DNA from: an uncultured Oscillospiraceae bacterium
GTDB lineage: Bacteria > Bacillota > Clostridia > Oscillospirales > Oscillospiraceae
Direction of reading: 5' to 3'
DNA: 64,000 bases
Assembly: GCA_947625045.1 (NCBI GenBank)
Contig: CANQMW010000006.1
Location: 1 to 64,000, forward strand
Shown piece by piece: positions 31,477 to 39,564 of the stretch. The translations under genes were made by a program, and so were the position numbers. The first letter of the stretch is position 1; the number at the start of each line of letters is the position of its first letter. The notes below the pieces were generated by a model. The model worked only from the letters and a program-made list of their open reading frames with translations, was not told the origin of the DNA and did no database searches.

Positions 31477-33069
31477 TTAGTGGTGCTTGCCCACCATGCC
31501 CATGTGGGCGGTGACGGGCTCGTAGCCTTCCATGTGCTCCTCGATAAAGGCGTCGAAGGCCTCGGTGCGCATCTCGCTGTCGGCGATGGTCCGGGCGTAG
31601 GTCAGGTCGCTCAGACCGGTGAAATATACCACATGGGCGCCGGTGTAGGAGCCCTCGTTCTGGCCGTCATAGGTGACGACGGTGGTGTCGCCGGCCTTGC
31701 GGGCGCTTGCGTATATCCACTCGTCGATGGGCGGGACCATCTGGCCCTTGGGCACGTTCTCGTAAAGGCCGCCGCTGGTGTTGGAGCCGGAGTCCTCGCT
31801 GCGCTCGTTGGCGAGAGCGGCGAAGCTGTCCTCCGTGGCGTCGCCGGCCTTCCACTCGTCCAGGATGGCCTGGGCCTCGTCGGCCGCGGCCTGGATCTCC
31901 TCCTCGCTGTAGACGCCGTCGCCGTCCGTATCCTGGGCGTTCACCAGGATGTGCCGGAAGCCGGGCAGCTTATAGTCGTTGGCGTCCCGGTCCAGGAACA
32001 TGACCAGGTACACGGTGCCGTCCTCGGCGGTGATGGCGTCGGCGTCGCCCGCCTTGCGGCCGGCGTCCAGCAGGAACTCGGAGTAATTGGCGGACAGGCT
32101 GCTGCCGGCCAGGGTCACGGGCGCGACAGCGGCGCCGTCAAAGTTCTCCGCGATATAGTCGGCGAAGGCGTCCTCGTCGGTGCCGTCCACGGCTTCCAGG
32201 AAGGCGTCGATGGCATCCTGATCCAGAGCGGGCTCGGCGGGCGCGGGCTCAGAGGTCTCTTCCGGCTCAGCGGCGTCATCGGCAGCCTCGGCGCCGGCCG
32301 TATCCTCCGCGGTCTCAGCCTCGTCCGCGGGGGCGGAGACGGTGTAGACGGCGTAGGTGATCTCGTCCATCTGGTCCGCCTCTTCGGCGTAGTGGTCGTC
32401 CAGCTCCGCCGTGGTGTACTCAAAGCCGCTCCTCACACTGTCGGCATAGGCGGAGGCCAGGAAGGTGCGGTAAAGCTCCTCGTGGAGCATGTCCGCGTCC
32501 ACGCCCTTGCCGTAGTTGAGGTTGATATACTGCTGGAGGCTCTCGTAGTTCAGGCTGGACCAGTTGCTGGTCAGGGCCTCATACTGCTGGTCAAAGAGAG
32601 CCTGCTGCTCCTCGGAGAGGGTGAAGCCCGCGGCCTCCGCCTCGTCACAGAGCATCTGGACCTGAGCGATGTCCTGCACGGCGGAATCCCGGAAGAAGTC
32701 CCGCCAGCTCATGCCGTCGCCGTAATCCTGATCGGCCAGGCTCTCGTTGGGATCGAAGAACATGCCGTAGTTGATGTAGGTGGCATAGTTGTTGTAGAAG
32801 TTCATGTAGCTGTTGGAGTAATAGAAGTTGGCCTGGGCCACGGAGTAGTCCGTGCCGTCCACGGTGACGGCGGTCATGTGGCGGCTGGGCCAGGAGGAGT
32901 TGTAGATGAAGATGAACGCAAAGAAGACCACCAGCACGATGCCCACCAGGGTATAGGTGATGGCGCTCCTGCGCTGCTTGGCCTTTTCCGCCGCCTGGGC
33001 GGCAGTGCGCTTGTCGGTCCCCTCCGCGATCTGCTGTTTGCGGAGCTTTTTATCCTTGGAAGCACTCAT
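31477..33069 (-). CDS. Membrane-anchored parvulin-type peptidyl-prolyl isomerase
   Basis: A 530-residue protein with a short basic cytoplasmic N-terminus, one membrane helix at about 38-56 and a long extracytoplasmic part. A SurA/PrsA-type chaperone region comes first. An Ala/Glu-rich low-complexity linker follows, then a parvulin domain seen as Phe-Arg-His-Ile-Leu-Val-Asn-Ala ... Phe-Ala-Ala-Leu-Ala-Asn-Glu-Arg-Ser-Glu-Asp ... Gly-Gly-Leu-Tyr-Glu-Asn-Val. It likely folds secreted proteins. The start at 33069 (Met-Ser-Ala-Ser-Lys-Asp-Lys-Lys) matches relatives better than the ATG at 33093. An Asp-Thr-Asp-Gly-Asp-Gly loop inside resembles a calcium-binding dockerin/EF loop. Confidence 0.85.
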   Translation of the reverse strand: MSASKDKKLRKQQIAEGTDKRTAAQAAEKAKQRRSAITYTLVGIVLVVFFAFIFIYNSSWPSRHMTAVTVDGTDYSVAQANFYYSNSYMNFYNNYATYINYGMFFDPNESLADQDYGDGMSWRDFFRDSAVQDIAQVQMLCDEAEAAGFTLSEEQQALFDQQYEALTSNWSSLNYESLQQYINLNYGKGVDADMLHEELYRTFLASAYADSVRSGFEYTTAELDDHYAEEADQMDEITYAVYTVSAPADEAETAEDTAGAEAADDAAEPEETSEPAPAEPALDQDAIDAFLEAVDGTDEDAFADYIAENFDGAAVAPVTLAGSSLSANYSEFLLDAGRKAGDADAITAEDGTVYLVMFLDRDANDYKLPGFRHILVNAQDTDGDGVYSEEEIQAAADEAQAILDEWKAGDATEDSFAALANERSEDSGSNTSGGLYENVPKGQMVPPIDEWIYASARKAGDTTVVTYDGQNEGSYTGAHVVYFTGLSDLTYARTIADSEMRTEAFDAFIEEHMEGYEPVTAHMGMVGKHH

Positions 33070-33114
33070 AGTTTTGTTGACACCCCTTGCCATAGTATTC
33101 GCATAAGCTCAAAT

Positions 33115-33143
33115 ATTATATTACAGGGTATGGCCCGTTTCAA
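33115..33143 (-). promoter_or_regulatory. Promoter of the PPIase gene
   Basis: On the minus strand TTGAAA (33143-33138), 17 bases, TATAAT (33120-33115), about 45 bases before the start codon. Confidence 0.85.
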
Positions 33144-33168
33144 GTTTTTTCTTGCTTTGCAAAGAAAT

Positions 33169-33198
33169 GTTTACAAATGGAAGTAATATTATGTAAAC
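33169..33198. promoter_or_regulatory. Dyad between divergent promoters
   Basis: GTTTACA (33169-33175) and TGTAAAC (33192-33198) form a 7-bp inverted repeat with a 16-base spacer. It lies between two divergent promoters and may be a regulator site; no regulator is adjacent. Confidence 0.4.
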
Positions 33199-33202
33199 TA
33201 AT

Positions 33203-33231
33203 TTGCAAATCTGGCCCCGGTACTGTATACT
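33203..33231 (+). promoter_or_regulatory. Promoter of the NYN-domain gene
   Basis: TTGCAA (33203-33208), 17 bases, TATACT (33226-33231), 30 bases before the start codon. Confidence 0.75.
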
Positions 33232-33260
33232 AAAGTCAAAGAAATTGGAGGGATATTTTC

Positions 33261-34127
33261 ATGCCCATGAACGATAACGACAAAAACCTGCGCCTGGCCG
33301 TGCTCATCGACGCGGACAATGCCCCCCGGGACTGCCTGCAGGGCATCATGGAGGAGGTGGCCATCTACGGCACACCGAATCTCAAAAAGGCCTACGGCGA
33401 CTGGTCCACCCGCAATCTGGCGGGGTGGAAGCAGGTGCTTTTGGACAACTCCGTCACCCCCATCCAGCAGTTTGCGTACACCAAGGGGAAGAACTCCACC
33501 GACTCGGCCATGATCATCGACGCCATGGATATCCTCTACTCCGGCAACACGGACGGCTTCGTGCTGGTGAGCTCCGACAGCGACTTCACGGGCCTGGCCC
33601 GGCGGCTGCGGGAGGCGGGCCAGTTCGTCATCGGCATCGGCGAGCAGAAGACCCCCAGCCCCCTCATCGCCGCCTGCAACAAGTTCATCTACATCGAGGT
33701 CATCCGGGAGAAGGCCGCGAAAGTCACCGGCAAGTCGAGCCAGAACGCCCGGCGGAAAAAGGTGGAGCCGGTGAAGAAGACGGAGCCGGCAAAGAAGACC
33801 GCCGCCCCCGTGAAGAAGGAGCCGGAGCCCGAATCCCAGCCCAAGGCGCCCGCCCCCGGCGAGGCCCGGCAGATACCGGACAGCATCGTCTGGCTCATCG
33901 CCGACTCTATCATGGACCTTTCAGGCGCGGGGGACGACGACTATGTGTCCCTGGGGGCCGTGGGCCAGCTCATCCAGAAAAAGCGCCCGGATTTCGACAC
34001 CCGCAGCTACGGCTTTTCCAAGCTGTCCGGTATGGTGAAGGCCATCGATAGGTTCGAGGTGGAGGAGCGGCAGGACAAATCCGACCCCCGCAGCAAGATC
34101 GTCTATATCCGGGACTTGGAAATGTGA
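33261..34127 (+). CDS. NYN-domain ribonuclease with LOTUS/OST-HTH domain
   Basis: A 288-residue protein. Residues 10-150 form an NYN (PIN-like) nuclease: Leu-Ile-Asp-Ala-Asp-Asn with the first acids, Asp-Ser-Ala-Met-Ile-Ile-Asp-Ala-Met-Asp, then Ser-Ser-Asp-Ser-Asp-Phe-Thr. A Lys/Pro/Glu-rich linker follows. Residues about 210-288 form an OST-HTH (LOTUS) domain, with Leu-Gly-Ala-Val-Gly-Gln-Leu-Ile and Tyr-Gly-Phe-Ser-Lys-Leu. It probably cleaves RNA chosen through the LOTUS domain; the target is unknown. GGAGGG precedes the ATG. Confidence 0.9.
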   Translation: MPMNDNDKNLRLAVLIDADNAPRDCLQGIMEEVAIYGTPNLKKAYGDWSTRNLAGWKQVLLDNSVTPIQQFAYTKGKNSTDSAMIIDAMDILYSGNTDGFVLVSSDSDFTGLARRLREAGQFVIGIGEQKTPSPLIAACNKFIYIEVIREKAAKVTGKSSQNARRKKVEPVKKTEPAKKTAAPVKKEPEPESQPKAPAPGEARQIPDSIVWLIADSIMDLSGAGDDDYVSLGAVGQLIQKKRPDFDTRSYGFSKLSGMVKAIDRFEVEERQDKSDPRSKIVYIRDLEM

Positions 34128-34150
34128 TTTTAAAAACGATTCGGCAAAAT

Positions 34151-34168
34151 CCCGGGCTGGAGCCCGGG
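34151..34168 (+). terminator. Terminator after the NYN gene
   Basis: A perfect 8-bp stem (34151-34158 with 34161-34168), 2-base loop, followed by ATTTTG. Confidence 0.7.
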
Positions 34169-34359
34169 ATTTTGTGCAAAAAATGGAGAGCGACGAAAAC
34201 GCAATTGGGATATTGTGGAAACTGCGAATTTTTCGGGCATTTTGTTTCATTAGACGACGAAATTTTTAGTGGTTTTTGAGCTGGAAAACTTCTGGAAATT
34301 GATTGTTATTATTTGGAAGTCAGTATAAAATAGACAACAGGTAACAGAGAAAGATACCC

Positions 34360-35628
34360 ATGAAAAAGCAGAGCATCCTTTACATGATCCTGGCCGCCCT
34401 GGCACTGTCGGTGCTGGTGGCGGGCGTCCGTTCATCCGAGGCGGCGGGCGGGCCCGACGCCATCCTGGCCGCCTGGGCGGAAGCATCCGCCACAGCGACG
34501 CCCGCGCCAACCCCGAGCCCGGCGCCCACACCCACGCCCATGCCCCTGCGCATGCAGAGCCGGGAGGACCATCCGGCCCTGCTGCACCTCACCGGCGAGG
34601 GCCTCTTCCGCCCGGAGGATGACCTCTCCTACGGGGAGCTGGCCCAGGCGCTGGAGACGCTGCTGGACGGCCTTCCCGAGGGAGAAGACGCCCTGGCGCG
34701 GCTCACGGCCGCGGGCATTCTGGAACCGGGGATGAGGCCTGACCGGAACGTGGGGCGCATGGCGCTCTGTGAGACCCTGGACAGGCTCTCCGTGAGTCTG
34801 GCCGGTAAAGACGGCGACCGGGCGGAGGAAGTGGCCCAGGCCGTGGAGGAGCAGACGCTGCTTACGGAGAGCGAGGCGCGCCTCACCCGCCGGGAGGCGG
34901 CTGTGGCGCTGGTGAAGCTGTCCGGCCGGACGCCGGACGAGGGGCGTCTCATCCTGGGCGAGGGGCTGCCCGGGGATGTGGACGCTGACGATGGGGCCTG
35001 GGCCTGGATGGCCGACGCGGCCACCGAGGGGGAGATACCCCTGCGGGAGGAGGGCGTCTACAGGCTCCACGGGTGGCTCTATGCCGCCGACGAGAACGGT
35101 GAGCTCATCCGCAGCGGGACATATGGCGTGTGGTCCTTCGACGCCGATGGGCGCTACACCACGGGAAACGCTTCTCTGGATGAAAAGCTGCGCCAGGCCC
35201 TTCGGGACAGCGGGGCAGATGAGCTGGAGGGCGAGGAAGCCCTGCAGGCGGTCTATCTCTACGTAAAGAACAACTTTGAGTACATCGTCACGCCCCGGGA
35301 CCAGACGCCGGAGGAGGTGGGCTCCACCGGCTGGGAATTCCAGCGGGCCTCCCGGTTTTTCCGCTACGGCGGCGGCACCTGCTACGGCTACGCGGCCGCC
35401 TTCGGCCTGCTGGCCCGGTGCCTGGGGGAGAATGCCCAGATCGTGGCCGCGACGGTGAACCAGTTCAACGGCCCCCACAGCTTCGTGGTCATCCCCGACG
35501 ATGAGGGGACGGACTGGATATACGACGTGGAGCTGGAGGACACCCGCCCGGAGCGGCATGAGGACCTGGACCTTTTCCACATCCAGAATTTTGCAGTCTA
35601 TAATTATTGGTACACGCCGGATTGGTGA
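34360..35628 (+). CDS. Secreted transglutaminase-like domain protein
   Basis: A 422-residue protein with an N-terminal signal or anchor (Leu-Ala-Ala-Leu-Ala-Leu-Ser-Val-Leu-Val-Ala). A Thr-Pro linker lies at about 46-63, then a helical region resembling S-layer-type repeats. The C-terminal domain has a transglutaminase/cysteine-protease triad: Cys about 341 (Gly-Gly-Thr-Cys-Tyr-Gly-Tyr), His about 372 (Gly-Pro-His-Ser-Phe) and Asp about 389 (Ile-Tyr-Asp-Val-Glu). It may act on cell-wall peptides or cross-link surface proteins. The next gene starts 5 bases later, so they share a transcript. Confidence 0.82.
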   Translation: MKKQSILYMILAALALSVLVAGVRSSEAAGGPDAILAAWAEASATATPAPTPSPAPTPTPMPLRMQSREDHPALLHLTGEGLFRPEDDLSYGELAQALETLLDGLPEGEDALARLTAAGILEPGMRPDRNVGRMALCETLDRLSVSLAGKDGDRAEEVAQAVEEQTLLTESEARLTRREAAVALVKLSGRTPDEGRLILGEGLPGDVDADDGAWAWMADAATEGEIPLREEGVYRLHGWLYAADENGELIRSGTYGVWSFDADGRYTTGNASLDEKLRQALRDSGADELEGEEALQAVYLYVKNNFEYIVTPRDQTPEEVGSTGWEFQRASRFFRYGGGTCYGYAAAFGLLARCLGENAQIVAATVNQFNGPHSFVVIPDDEGTDWIYDVELEDTRPERHEDLDLFHIQNFAVYNYWYTPDW

Positions 35629-35633
35629 GAGTT

Positions 35634-36272
35634 ATGACAGAAGTGTTCGTACTGAAAAACGGCGACGAGCCCATGACGGAGGAGCAGGCGGAGCTGCTGC
35701 CCCGGTGGCGGCGGCGGAGACTGGAGCGGCTGCGCTATGCCCCGGCGCGGGAGGCCAGTCTCGGCGCGGGCCTTCTGTGGCGGTATGTGATGGAGCGCCA
35801 CGGCGTCCAGCCGGAGGAGCCGGTGCGGTTCCTCCAGGCGGGCAAGCCTGTGTTTGCCCAGCGGGACGACCTGCATTTCAGCCTGTCCCACTCCGGGCCC
35901 TACGCCATGTGCGCCATCAGCAGCGACCCCATCGGGGTGGATGTGCAGCAGATCAAGCCCATCCACATGTCGGTGGCCCGCCGGTTCCATTTCCGGGAGC
36001 GGGATTGGCTGGCGGAGCAGCCCCGGGACCAGCAGAACCACGCCTTCTTCCGCATCTGGACGAGAAAAGAGGCGTGGGTCAAGGCGGTGAGCCAGGACCA
36101 GCTTCTGGGCCTGGACCAGGAGGACGTGATGCACGGCCTGGACGGCTGGCAGTTCGGGGAATATGACCTGGGGGACGAGTACGTGGCCGCGGTATGCGCC
36201 CGCCAGGGCGAGAAACTGGCGGAACCCACGGTGCTCACCACGGAGGATGTGGTGGCAGCCCTGAAGGCCTGA
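35634..36272 (+). CDS. 4'-phosphopantetheinyl transferase (Sfp type)
   Basis: Transfers phosphopantetheine from CoA to carrier-protein serines. The 212-residue protein shows the Sfp-type motifs: His-Phe-Ser-Leu-Ser-His-Ser-Gly, Ile-Gly-Val-Asp-Val-Gln-Gln with the metal-binding Asp, and Trp-Thr-Arg-Lys-Glu-Ala-Trp-Val-Lys. ATG 35634 is favoured; an earlier in-frame start would overlap the transglutaminase gene. No polyketide or peptide synthetase is in the window, so it may serve fatty-acid ACP or an off-window cluster. Confidence 0.92.
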   Translation: MTEVFVLKNGDEPMTEEQAELLPRWRRRRLERLRYAPAREASLGAGLLWRYVMERHGVQPEEPVRFLQAGKPVFAQRDDLHFSLSHSGPYAMCAISSDPIGVDVQQIKPIHMSVARRFHFRERDWLAEQPRDQQNHAFFRIWTRKEAWVKAVSQDQLLGLDQEDVMHGLDGWQFGEYDLGDEYVAAVCARQGEKLAEPTVLTTEDVVAALKA

Positions 36273-36287
36273 GAAACGACAAAACGA

Positions 36288-36316
36288 AAGACGGGACCGA
36301 GTTTCGGTCCCGTCTT
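36288..36316. terminator. Bidirectional terminator
   Basis: A perfect 13-bp stem (36288-36300 with 36304-36316) with a T-rich end lies between the Sfp-type gene and the convergent ABC operon. Confidence 0.88.
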
Positions 36317-36328
36317 ATTTTATCTGTG

Positions 36329-36922
36329 TCACGCCGGAATGAACCGGCCGTCCTTGAACACATATACCTGGTCCGCCAGGGCCTGGGCCTCCAGCATGCT
36401 GTGAGTGGCCATGAGAAGGGTCCGCGCTTTGGCGTGCTCCCGCAGCAGGGCCAGCACCTCCTGCCGCCGGTCCGGGTCCAGCTCCTTGGTTGGCTCGTCC
36501 AGAAAGAGCAGGTCCCCGCTGTAGGCCATGGCCCGGGCCAGGTCCACCCGCTGGCGCATGCCGCCGGACAGTTCCTCCGGGAACTTGTTTTCCGCCTCGG
36601 CGAGGCCCACCGCCGCGAGCCATTTTCGGGCCTCCGGCAAGGTCGCCGCCCGGTCAGACAGCACCGCGTTCACGTTCTCTGCCGCCGTGCGCCAGGGCAT
36701 GAGCCGGGGCTCCTGAAAGGCGTAGGCCAGGCGCTGGGCGTTCACCGTGACGCGCCCGGATGTGGGCTTTGCAAGCCCCGCCGCCATGCGCAGAAGCGAC
36801 GTCTTGCCGCAGCCGGAGGGGCCCATGAGGGCCGCCCGGGCCCCGGGGGGCACATGCAGGTCCACGGCGGCCAGCACCGTCTTATCGCCGTAGACAAGGG
36901 AGACGTTCTCAAAGCGTATCAT
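36329..36922 (-). CDS. ABC importer ATP-binding protein
   Basis: A 197-residue ATPase: Walker A Gly-Pro-Ser-Gly-Cys-Gly-Lys-Thr near residue 35, signature Leu-Ser-Gly-Gly-Met-Arg-Gln-Arg, Walker B Leu-Leu-Phe-Leu-Asp-Glu-Pro and a switch His. It is short for the SsuB/TauB type but complete. The start at 36922 overlaps the permease stop (ATGA); the longer upstream frame is the permease in another frame. It powers the importer encoded by the next two genes. Confidence 0.93.
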   Translation of the reverse strand: MIRFENVSLVYGDKTVLAAVDLHVPPGARAALMGPSGCGKTSLLRMAAGLAKPTSGRVTVNAQRLAYAFQEPRLMPWRTAAENVNAVLSDRAATLPEARKWLAAVGLAEAENKFPEELSGGMRQRVDLARAMAYSGDLLFLDEPTKELDPDRRQEVLALLREHAKARTLLMATHSMLEAQALADQVYVFKDGRFIPA

Positions 36923-37683
36923 AGCTGCCGCCCTCCCCAGGCGGGCCGCCGGCCCAGCCGCGTGATGGCGGTGGACAGGAGCTTTTCCAATATGAGGGAG
37001 CAAAGCACCACCACCAGCGTCCAGGCGAACAGGTCCACCGATTCCAGATAGAGCTTTGCTTCAAAGAGCTCCCGCCCGATGGACCGGGCCGGCACGGTGA
37101 GCACCTCCGCTGCCACCCCGGACTTCCACGCCAGCCCCAGGCAGGTATGGCAGGCGGAGAGGAAGTAGGGTCCCACGGAGGGGGCATATATGCGCGTCAG
37201 TGTCCGCCAGGGGGAGAAGCGGTAGACCCGGGAAAGCTCCAAAAGCTCGGCGTCAGTGGTGTATATGCCCGCGGTGACGCTGGACCACACCACCGGGGCT
37301 ACCATCAGCACCACGATGACGCAGGGCAATGTGTCCCGGCCCACCCAGATGAGCACCAGCAGGATGAAGCTTGCCACGGGCACGGCCTTGATGACGGAGA
37401 GCACCGGGCTCAGCACCGCCCTGAGAAACGCGAAACGGCTGGTTCCCATGGCCAGGAGCACCCCCAGCGCCGTGCCCAGGGCGGCGCCCAGCAATATGCG
37501 TCCCAGGCTCACCATCGTAATGCGCCAAAATTGGCCCGTGACCACCAAAGAGGCAAGGCGCTTTGCGACCTCCCAGGGGCCGGGGAGCAGAAGCTCCCTG
37601 TCCACCAGGCTTGCCGAAAGCGCCCATACGCCCAGCCAGAAGGCCAGGACCAGTATACGTCTTGTCCAGAGCTTGGCGTTCAT
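36919..37683 (-). CDS. ABC importer permease (SsuC/TauC-like)
   Basis: A 254-residue permease with about six membrane helices and the coupling loop seen as Glu-Leu-Leu-Glu-Leu-Ser-Arg-Val-Tyr-Arg-Phe-Ser-Pro-Trp, then Ile-Tyr-Ala-Pro-Ser-Val-Gly-Pro-Tyr-Phe. This is the binding-protein-dependent inner membrane component of nitrate/sulfonate/taurine-type importers. ATG 37683 is taken because upstream frame residues are Arg-rich and out of character. It overlaps the ATPase gene and follows the binding protein by 5 bases. Confidence 0.92.
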   Translation of the reverse strand: MNAKLWTRRILVLAFWLGVWALSASLVDRELLLPGPWEVAKRLASLVVTGQFWRITMVSLGRILLGAALGTALGVLLAMGTSRFAFLRAVLSPVLSVIKAVPVASFILLVLIWVGRDTLPCVIVVLMVAPVVWSSVTAGIYTTDAELLELSRVYRFSPWRTLTRIYAPSVGPYFLSACHTCLGLAWKSGVAAEVLTVPARSIGRELFEAKLYLESVDLFAWTLVVVLCSLILEKLLSTAITRLGRRPAWGGRQL

Positions 37684-37688
37684 CGCAG

Positions 37689-38663
37689 TCAGCCGGGACC
37701 CGGCCAGTAGAAGCCGGCGTCGGGGACGGACCCGCCCACGGACTCCGGGGCCACGCCGTAGAGGATGGTCAGATATTCGTCCATCAGCGGCTCCATGTCC
37801 TCGCCGGTGATGAAGCAGAGATTGCAGTGGGGAATTGCCTTCTCGGCCACGGCGGCGTTGGTGAAAACGCCGGTCTGCTCGATGAGCTTGGCGGCCTCCG
37901 CCGGGTCCTCCGAGAGGTAGGCGATGGACGCGCCGTACTCCTCCATAAAGGCGGCCAGCTCGGCCGGATGGGCGTCGGCGTATTCCGTGCGCACCACCGC
38001 GCAGCCCTGTACCAGGCTCCCGGCGGGATAGATCTTGTCCCACTCTGCCGTCAGGTCCAGCGCCACGGAGAGGCTCTCATTGGCGGCGCAGGCGATGGTC
38101 ACCATGGGCTCGGGCAGCACGGCCATATCCACCTCGCCGGCGGCCAGGGCGGTGCGCAGGTCGGTGGGCTGGGCGTAGGTGTCGTCAGTCGTCGCATCCA
38201 CCCCCGCGGCCTGGCAGAGGGCCTGGAAAAGGAAGGTGGGGTTCTGGGCCGGGACAGGCACGCTCATGCCGTCAAGGTCTTCCAGAGACTCCACCGTGAC
38301 TTTTTCGCTGTTCACCACGAGATATAAGACCCCAAGGGTGTTCAGCGCCAACAGCTTCACGGCCCCTTCGGTCTTGTTATAAAGAGCCGCCGCCGCGTTG
38401 GCGGGCAGGGCGGCCACGTCGCAGGTGCCGTTGATGAGGGCGGCGGTGACGGCGCTGGCGTCCGTCTCCACCTGAAAATCGTAGTCCAGGGCGGCCTTGC
38501 CCTCGGCCGCGTCGGCCATGAGCTTTGCCATGCCGAAGCCGGTGGTCCCGTTCAGGACCATGACGTTCATGTCGGCGTCAGGGTCGTGCTCCGCCGCGAG
38601 AGCGCAGCTTGAAACGCCCAGGCATAATGCCAGGGCCAGAAGCGTCGCGAAAAAGCGCTTCAT
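37689..38663 (-). CDS. ABC importer substrate-binding protein (NMT1/SsuA-like)
   Basis: A 324-residue secreted lipoprotein-like protein. The signal reads Met-Lys-Arg-Phe-Phe-Ala-Thr-Leu-Leu-Ala-Leu-Ala-Leu-Cys-Leu-Gly-Val-Ser-Ser-Cys, where the last Cys could be the lipid anchor. The mature part is a type II periplasmic-binding fold: Val-Leu-Asn-Gly-Thr-Thr-Gly-Phe-Gly-Met-Ala-Lys, Cys-Asp-Val-Ala-Ala-Leu-Pro. GGAAGG precedes the ATG. The ligand is not evident; linkage to a TM1266-type hydrogenase regulator suggests a metal- or cofactor-related substrate, which is inference. Confidence 0.9.
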   Translation of the reverse strand: MKRFFATLLALALCLGVSSCALAAEHDPDADMNVMVLNGTTGFGMAKLMADAAEGKAALDYDFQVETDASAVTAALINGTCDVAALPANAAAALYNKTEGAVKLLALNTLGVLYLVVNSEKVTVESLEDLDGMSVPVPAQNPTFLFQALCQAAGVDATTDDTYAQPTDLRTALAAGEVDMAVLPEPMVTIACAANESLSVALDLTAEWDKIYPAGSLVQGCAVVRTEYADAHPAELAAFMEEYGASIAYLSEDPAEAAKLIEQTGVFTNAAVAEKAIPHCNLCFITGEDMEPLMDEYLTILYGVAPESVGGSVPDAGFYWPGPG

Positions 38664-38701
38664 AAGGGGTATCCTTCCTTTCCCGCGCGCCGCGGGACGT
38701 T

Positions 38702-38962
38702 TTATGACCGGGCGATGACGTGGGAGAAGGCGGTCTTCACGTTCACGCCGGGAAGAGCGCCGATCTCGCCGGCCATGGTGTTCGTCACGTCCTGAGGCGC
38801 GTCGATGGCGATGCTGATGACGTTGATGTCCTTGTCCCGGTAGGGGATGCCCATACGCCCCAATATGTAGCCGGAATAGCGGTGCAATATGGCGTTGAGC
38901 TGTTCGGTGCTTTCCAGATTCTCCACGATGATGCCCATCACGGCCACGCGCGTTACCATCAT
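38702..38962 (-). CDS. TM1266-type iron-only hydrogenase system putative regulator
   Basis: An 86-residue ACT-like protein: Val-Ala-Val-Met-Gly-Ile-Ile-Val-Glu-Asn, Asn-Ala-Ile-Leu-His-Arg-Tyr, Ile-Leu-Gly-Arg-Met-Gly-Ile-Pro-Tyr-Arg and Val-Ile-Ser-Ile-Ala-Ile-Asp-Ala. This matches the small regulator family found with [FeFe]-hydrogenase maturation genes. GGAGGAG lies 9 bases before tandem ATGs at 38962; a longer frame from 39028 lacks a ribosome site and would swallow the leader hairpin. It is the first gene of the ABC importer operon. Confidence 0.82.
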   Translation of the reverse strand: MMVTRVAVMGIIVENLESTEQLNAILHRYSGYILGRMGIPYRDKDINVISIAIDAPQDVTNTMAGEIGALPGVNVKTAFSHVIARS

Positions 38963-39075
38963 ATCGACTTTCTCCTCCTTGCGATAATGCCCGCGCCGAA
39001 AGACGCGGGCATAGATATGGCTGTCCATGTTGCCGTGTCTTTCGCTTCAACTCCCCAGTTTTTGCGTCAGGCCAC
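38963..39075 (-). ncRNA. Structured 5' leader, possible riboswitch
   Basis: About 110 bases separate the expected start site from the regulator gene. Just before the ribosome site is a hairpin with 9-bp arms (minus-strand ATGCCCGCG and CGCGGGCAT). Upstream is an A/G-rich stretch with GACGCAAAAACTGGGGAG and GCGAAAGACACGGCAACATGG that could form a ligand-binding core. I cannot match it to a known riboswitch class. Confidence 0.35.
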
Positions 39076-39081
39076 ATAAAT

Positions 39082-39110
39082 ATTATAAAGGCCGGTGGGG
39101 CCGATTGCAA
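39082..39110 (-). promoter_or_regulatory. Promoter of the regulator-ABC operon
   Basis: On the minus strand TTGCAA (39110-39105), 17 bases, TATAAT (39087-39082). Confidence 0.8.
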
Positions 39111-39130
39111 TAGGATTTGAAAAATAAATC

Positions 39131-39169
39131 TTGACAAGCTGCATTATTTGCGTTATAGTGAGTAATGCA
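39131..39169 (+). promoter_or_regulatory. Promoter and operator of the GntR operon
   Basis: TTGACA (39131-39136), 17 bases, TATAGT (39154-39159). A dyad TGCATTA (39140-39146) and TAATGCA (39163-39169) brackets the -10 box. This suits repression by the GntR protein encoded immediately downstream. Confidence 0.82.
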
Positions 39170-39192
39170 AACGACAGGAAGGAGGCGGCAGT

Positions 39193-39564
39193 ATGCTCTT
39201 AAAACTGGACTTCGCCGCGGATAAGCCCATATATCTGCAAATACGGGACCAGATCGTCCTGGGCATCGCCCGGGGGGAGCTGGCCGCCGGGGAGAAGCTG
39301 CCCACCATCCGGGCCCTGGCGGAGGAGTGCGGCATCAACATGATGACCGTGAGTAAGGCATACCAGCTTTTGCGCCAGGAGGGCTATATCGCCACGGACC
39401 GGAGGAGCGGCGCGGTGGTGTCCCCCCGGCAGGGGATGGTCGGTCCCACAAAGGAGACATTGGAGGGCCTGCGGCTGCGGCTGGGCGAGCTGCGGCTGGC
39501 GGGGATGGACGAGGAGCAGGTCCTGGACCTGTGCCGGAAGCTCTATGAGGAGGGAATGGGATGA
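39193..39564 (+). CDS. GntR-family regulator (YtrA type)
   Basis: A 123-residue protein with a full winged HTH (Pro-Ile-Tyr-Leu-Gln-Ile-Arg-Asp-Gln-Ile ... Leu-Pro-Thr-Ile-Arg-Ala-Leu-Ala-Glu-Glu ... Thr-Val-Ser-Lys-Ala-Tyr) and only a short helical tail, as in the YtrA subfamily. GGAAGGAGG precedes the ATG. The stop overlaps the membrane protein gene (ATGA). It probably represses its own operon through the dyad at the promoter. Confidence 0.93.
   Translation: MLLKLDFAADKPIYLQIRDQIVLGIARGELAAGEKLPTIRALAEECGINMMTVSKAYQLLRQEGYIATDRRSGAVVSPRQGMVGPTKETLEGLRLRLGELRLAGMDEEQVLDLCRKLYEEGMG

Noticed and set aside
36919-38043. Longer N-terminus for the ABC permease
   Set aside because: Upstream residues are Arg/Gly-rich shadow sequence of the binding-protein gene; ATG 37683 gives the normal permease.
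38963-39028. Longer start for the TM1266-like gene at 39028
   Set aside because: No Shine-Dalgarno; the added residues have no family match and coincide with a leader hairpin.
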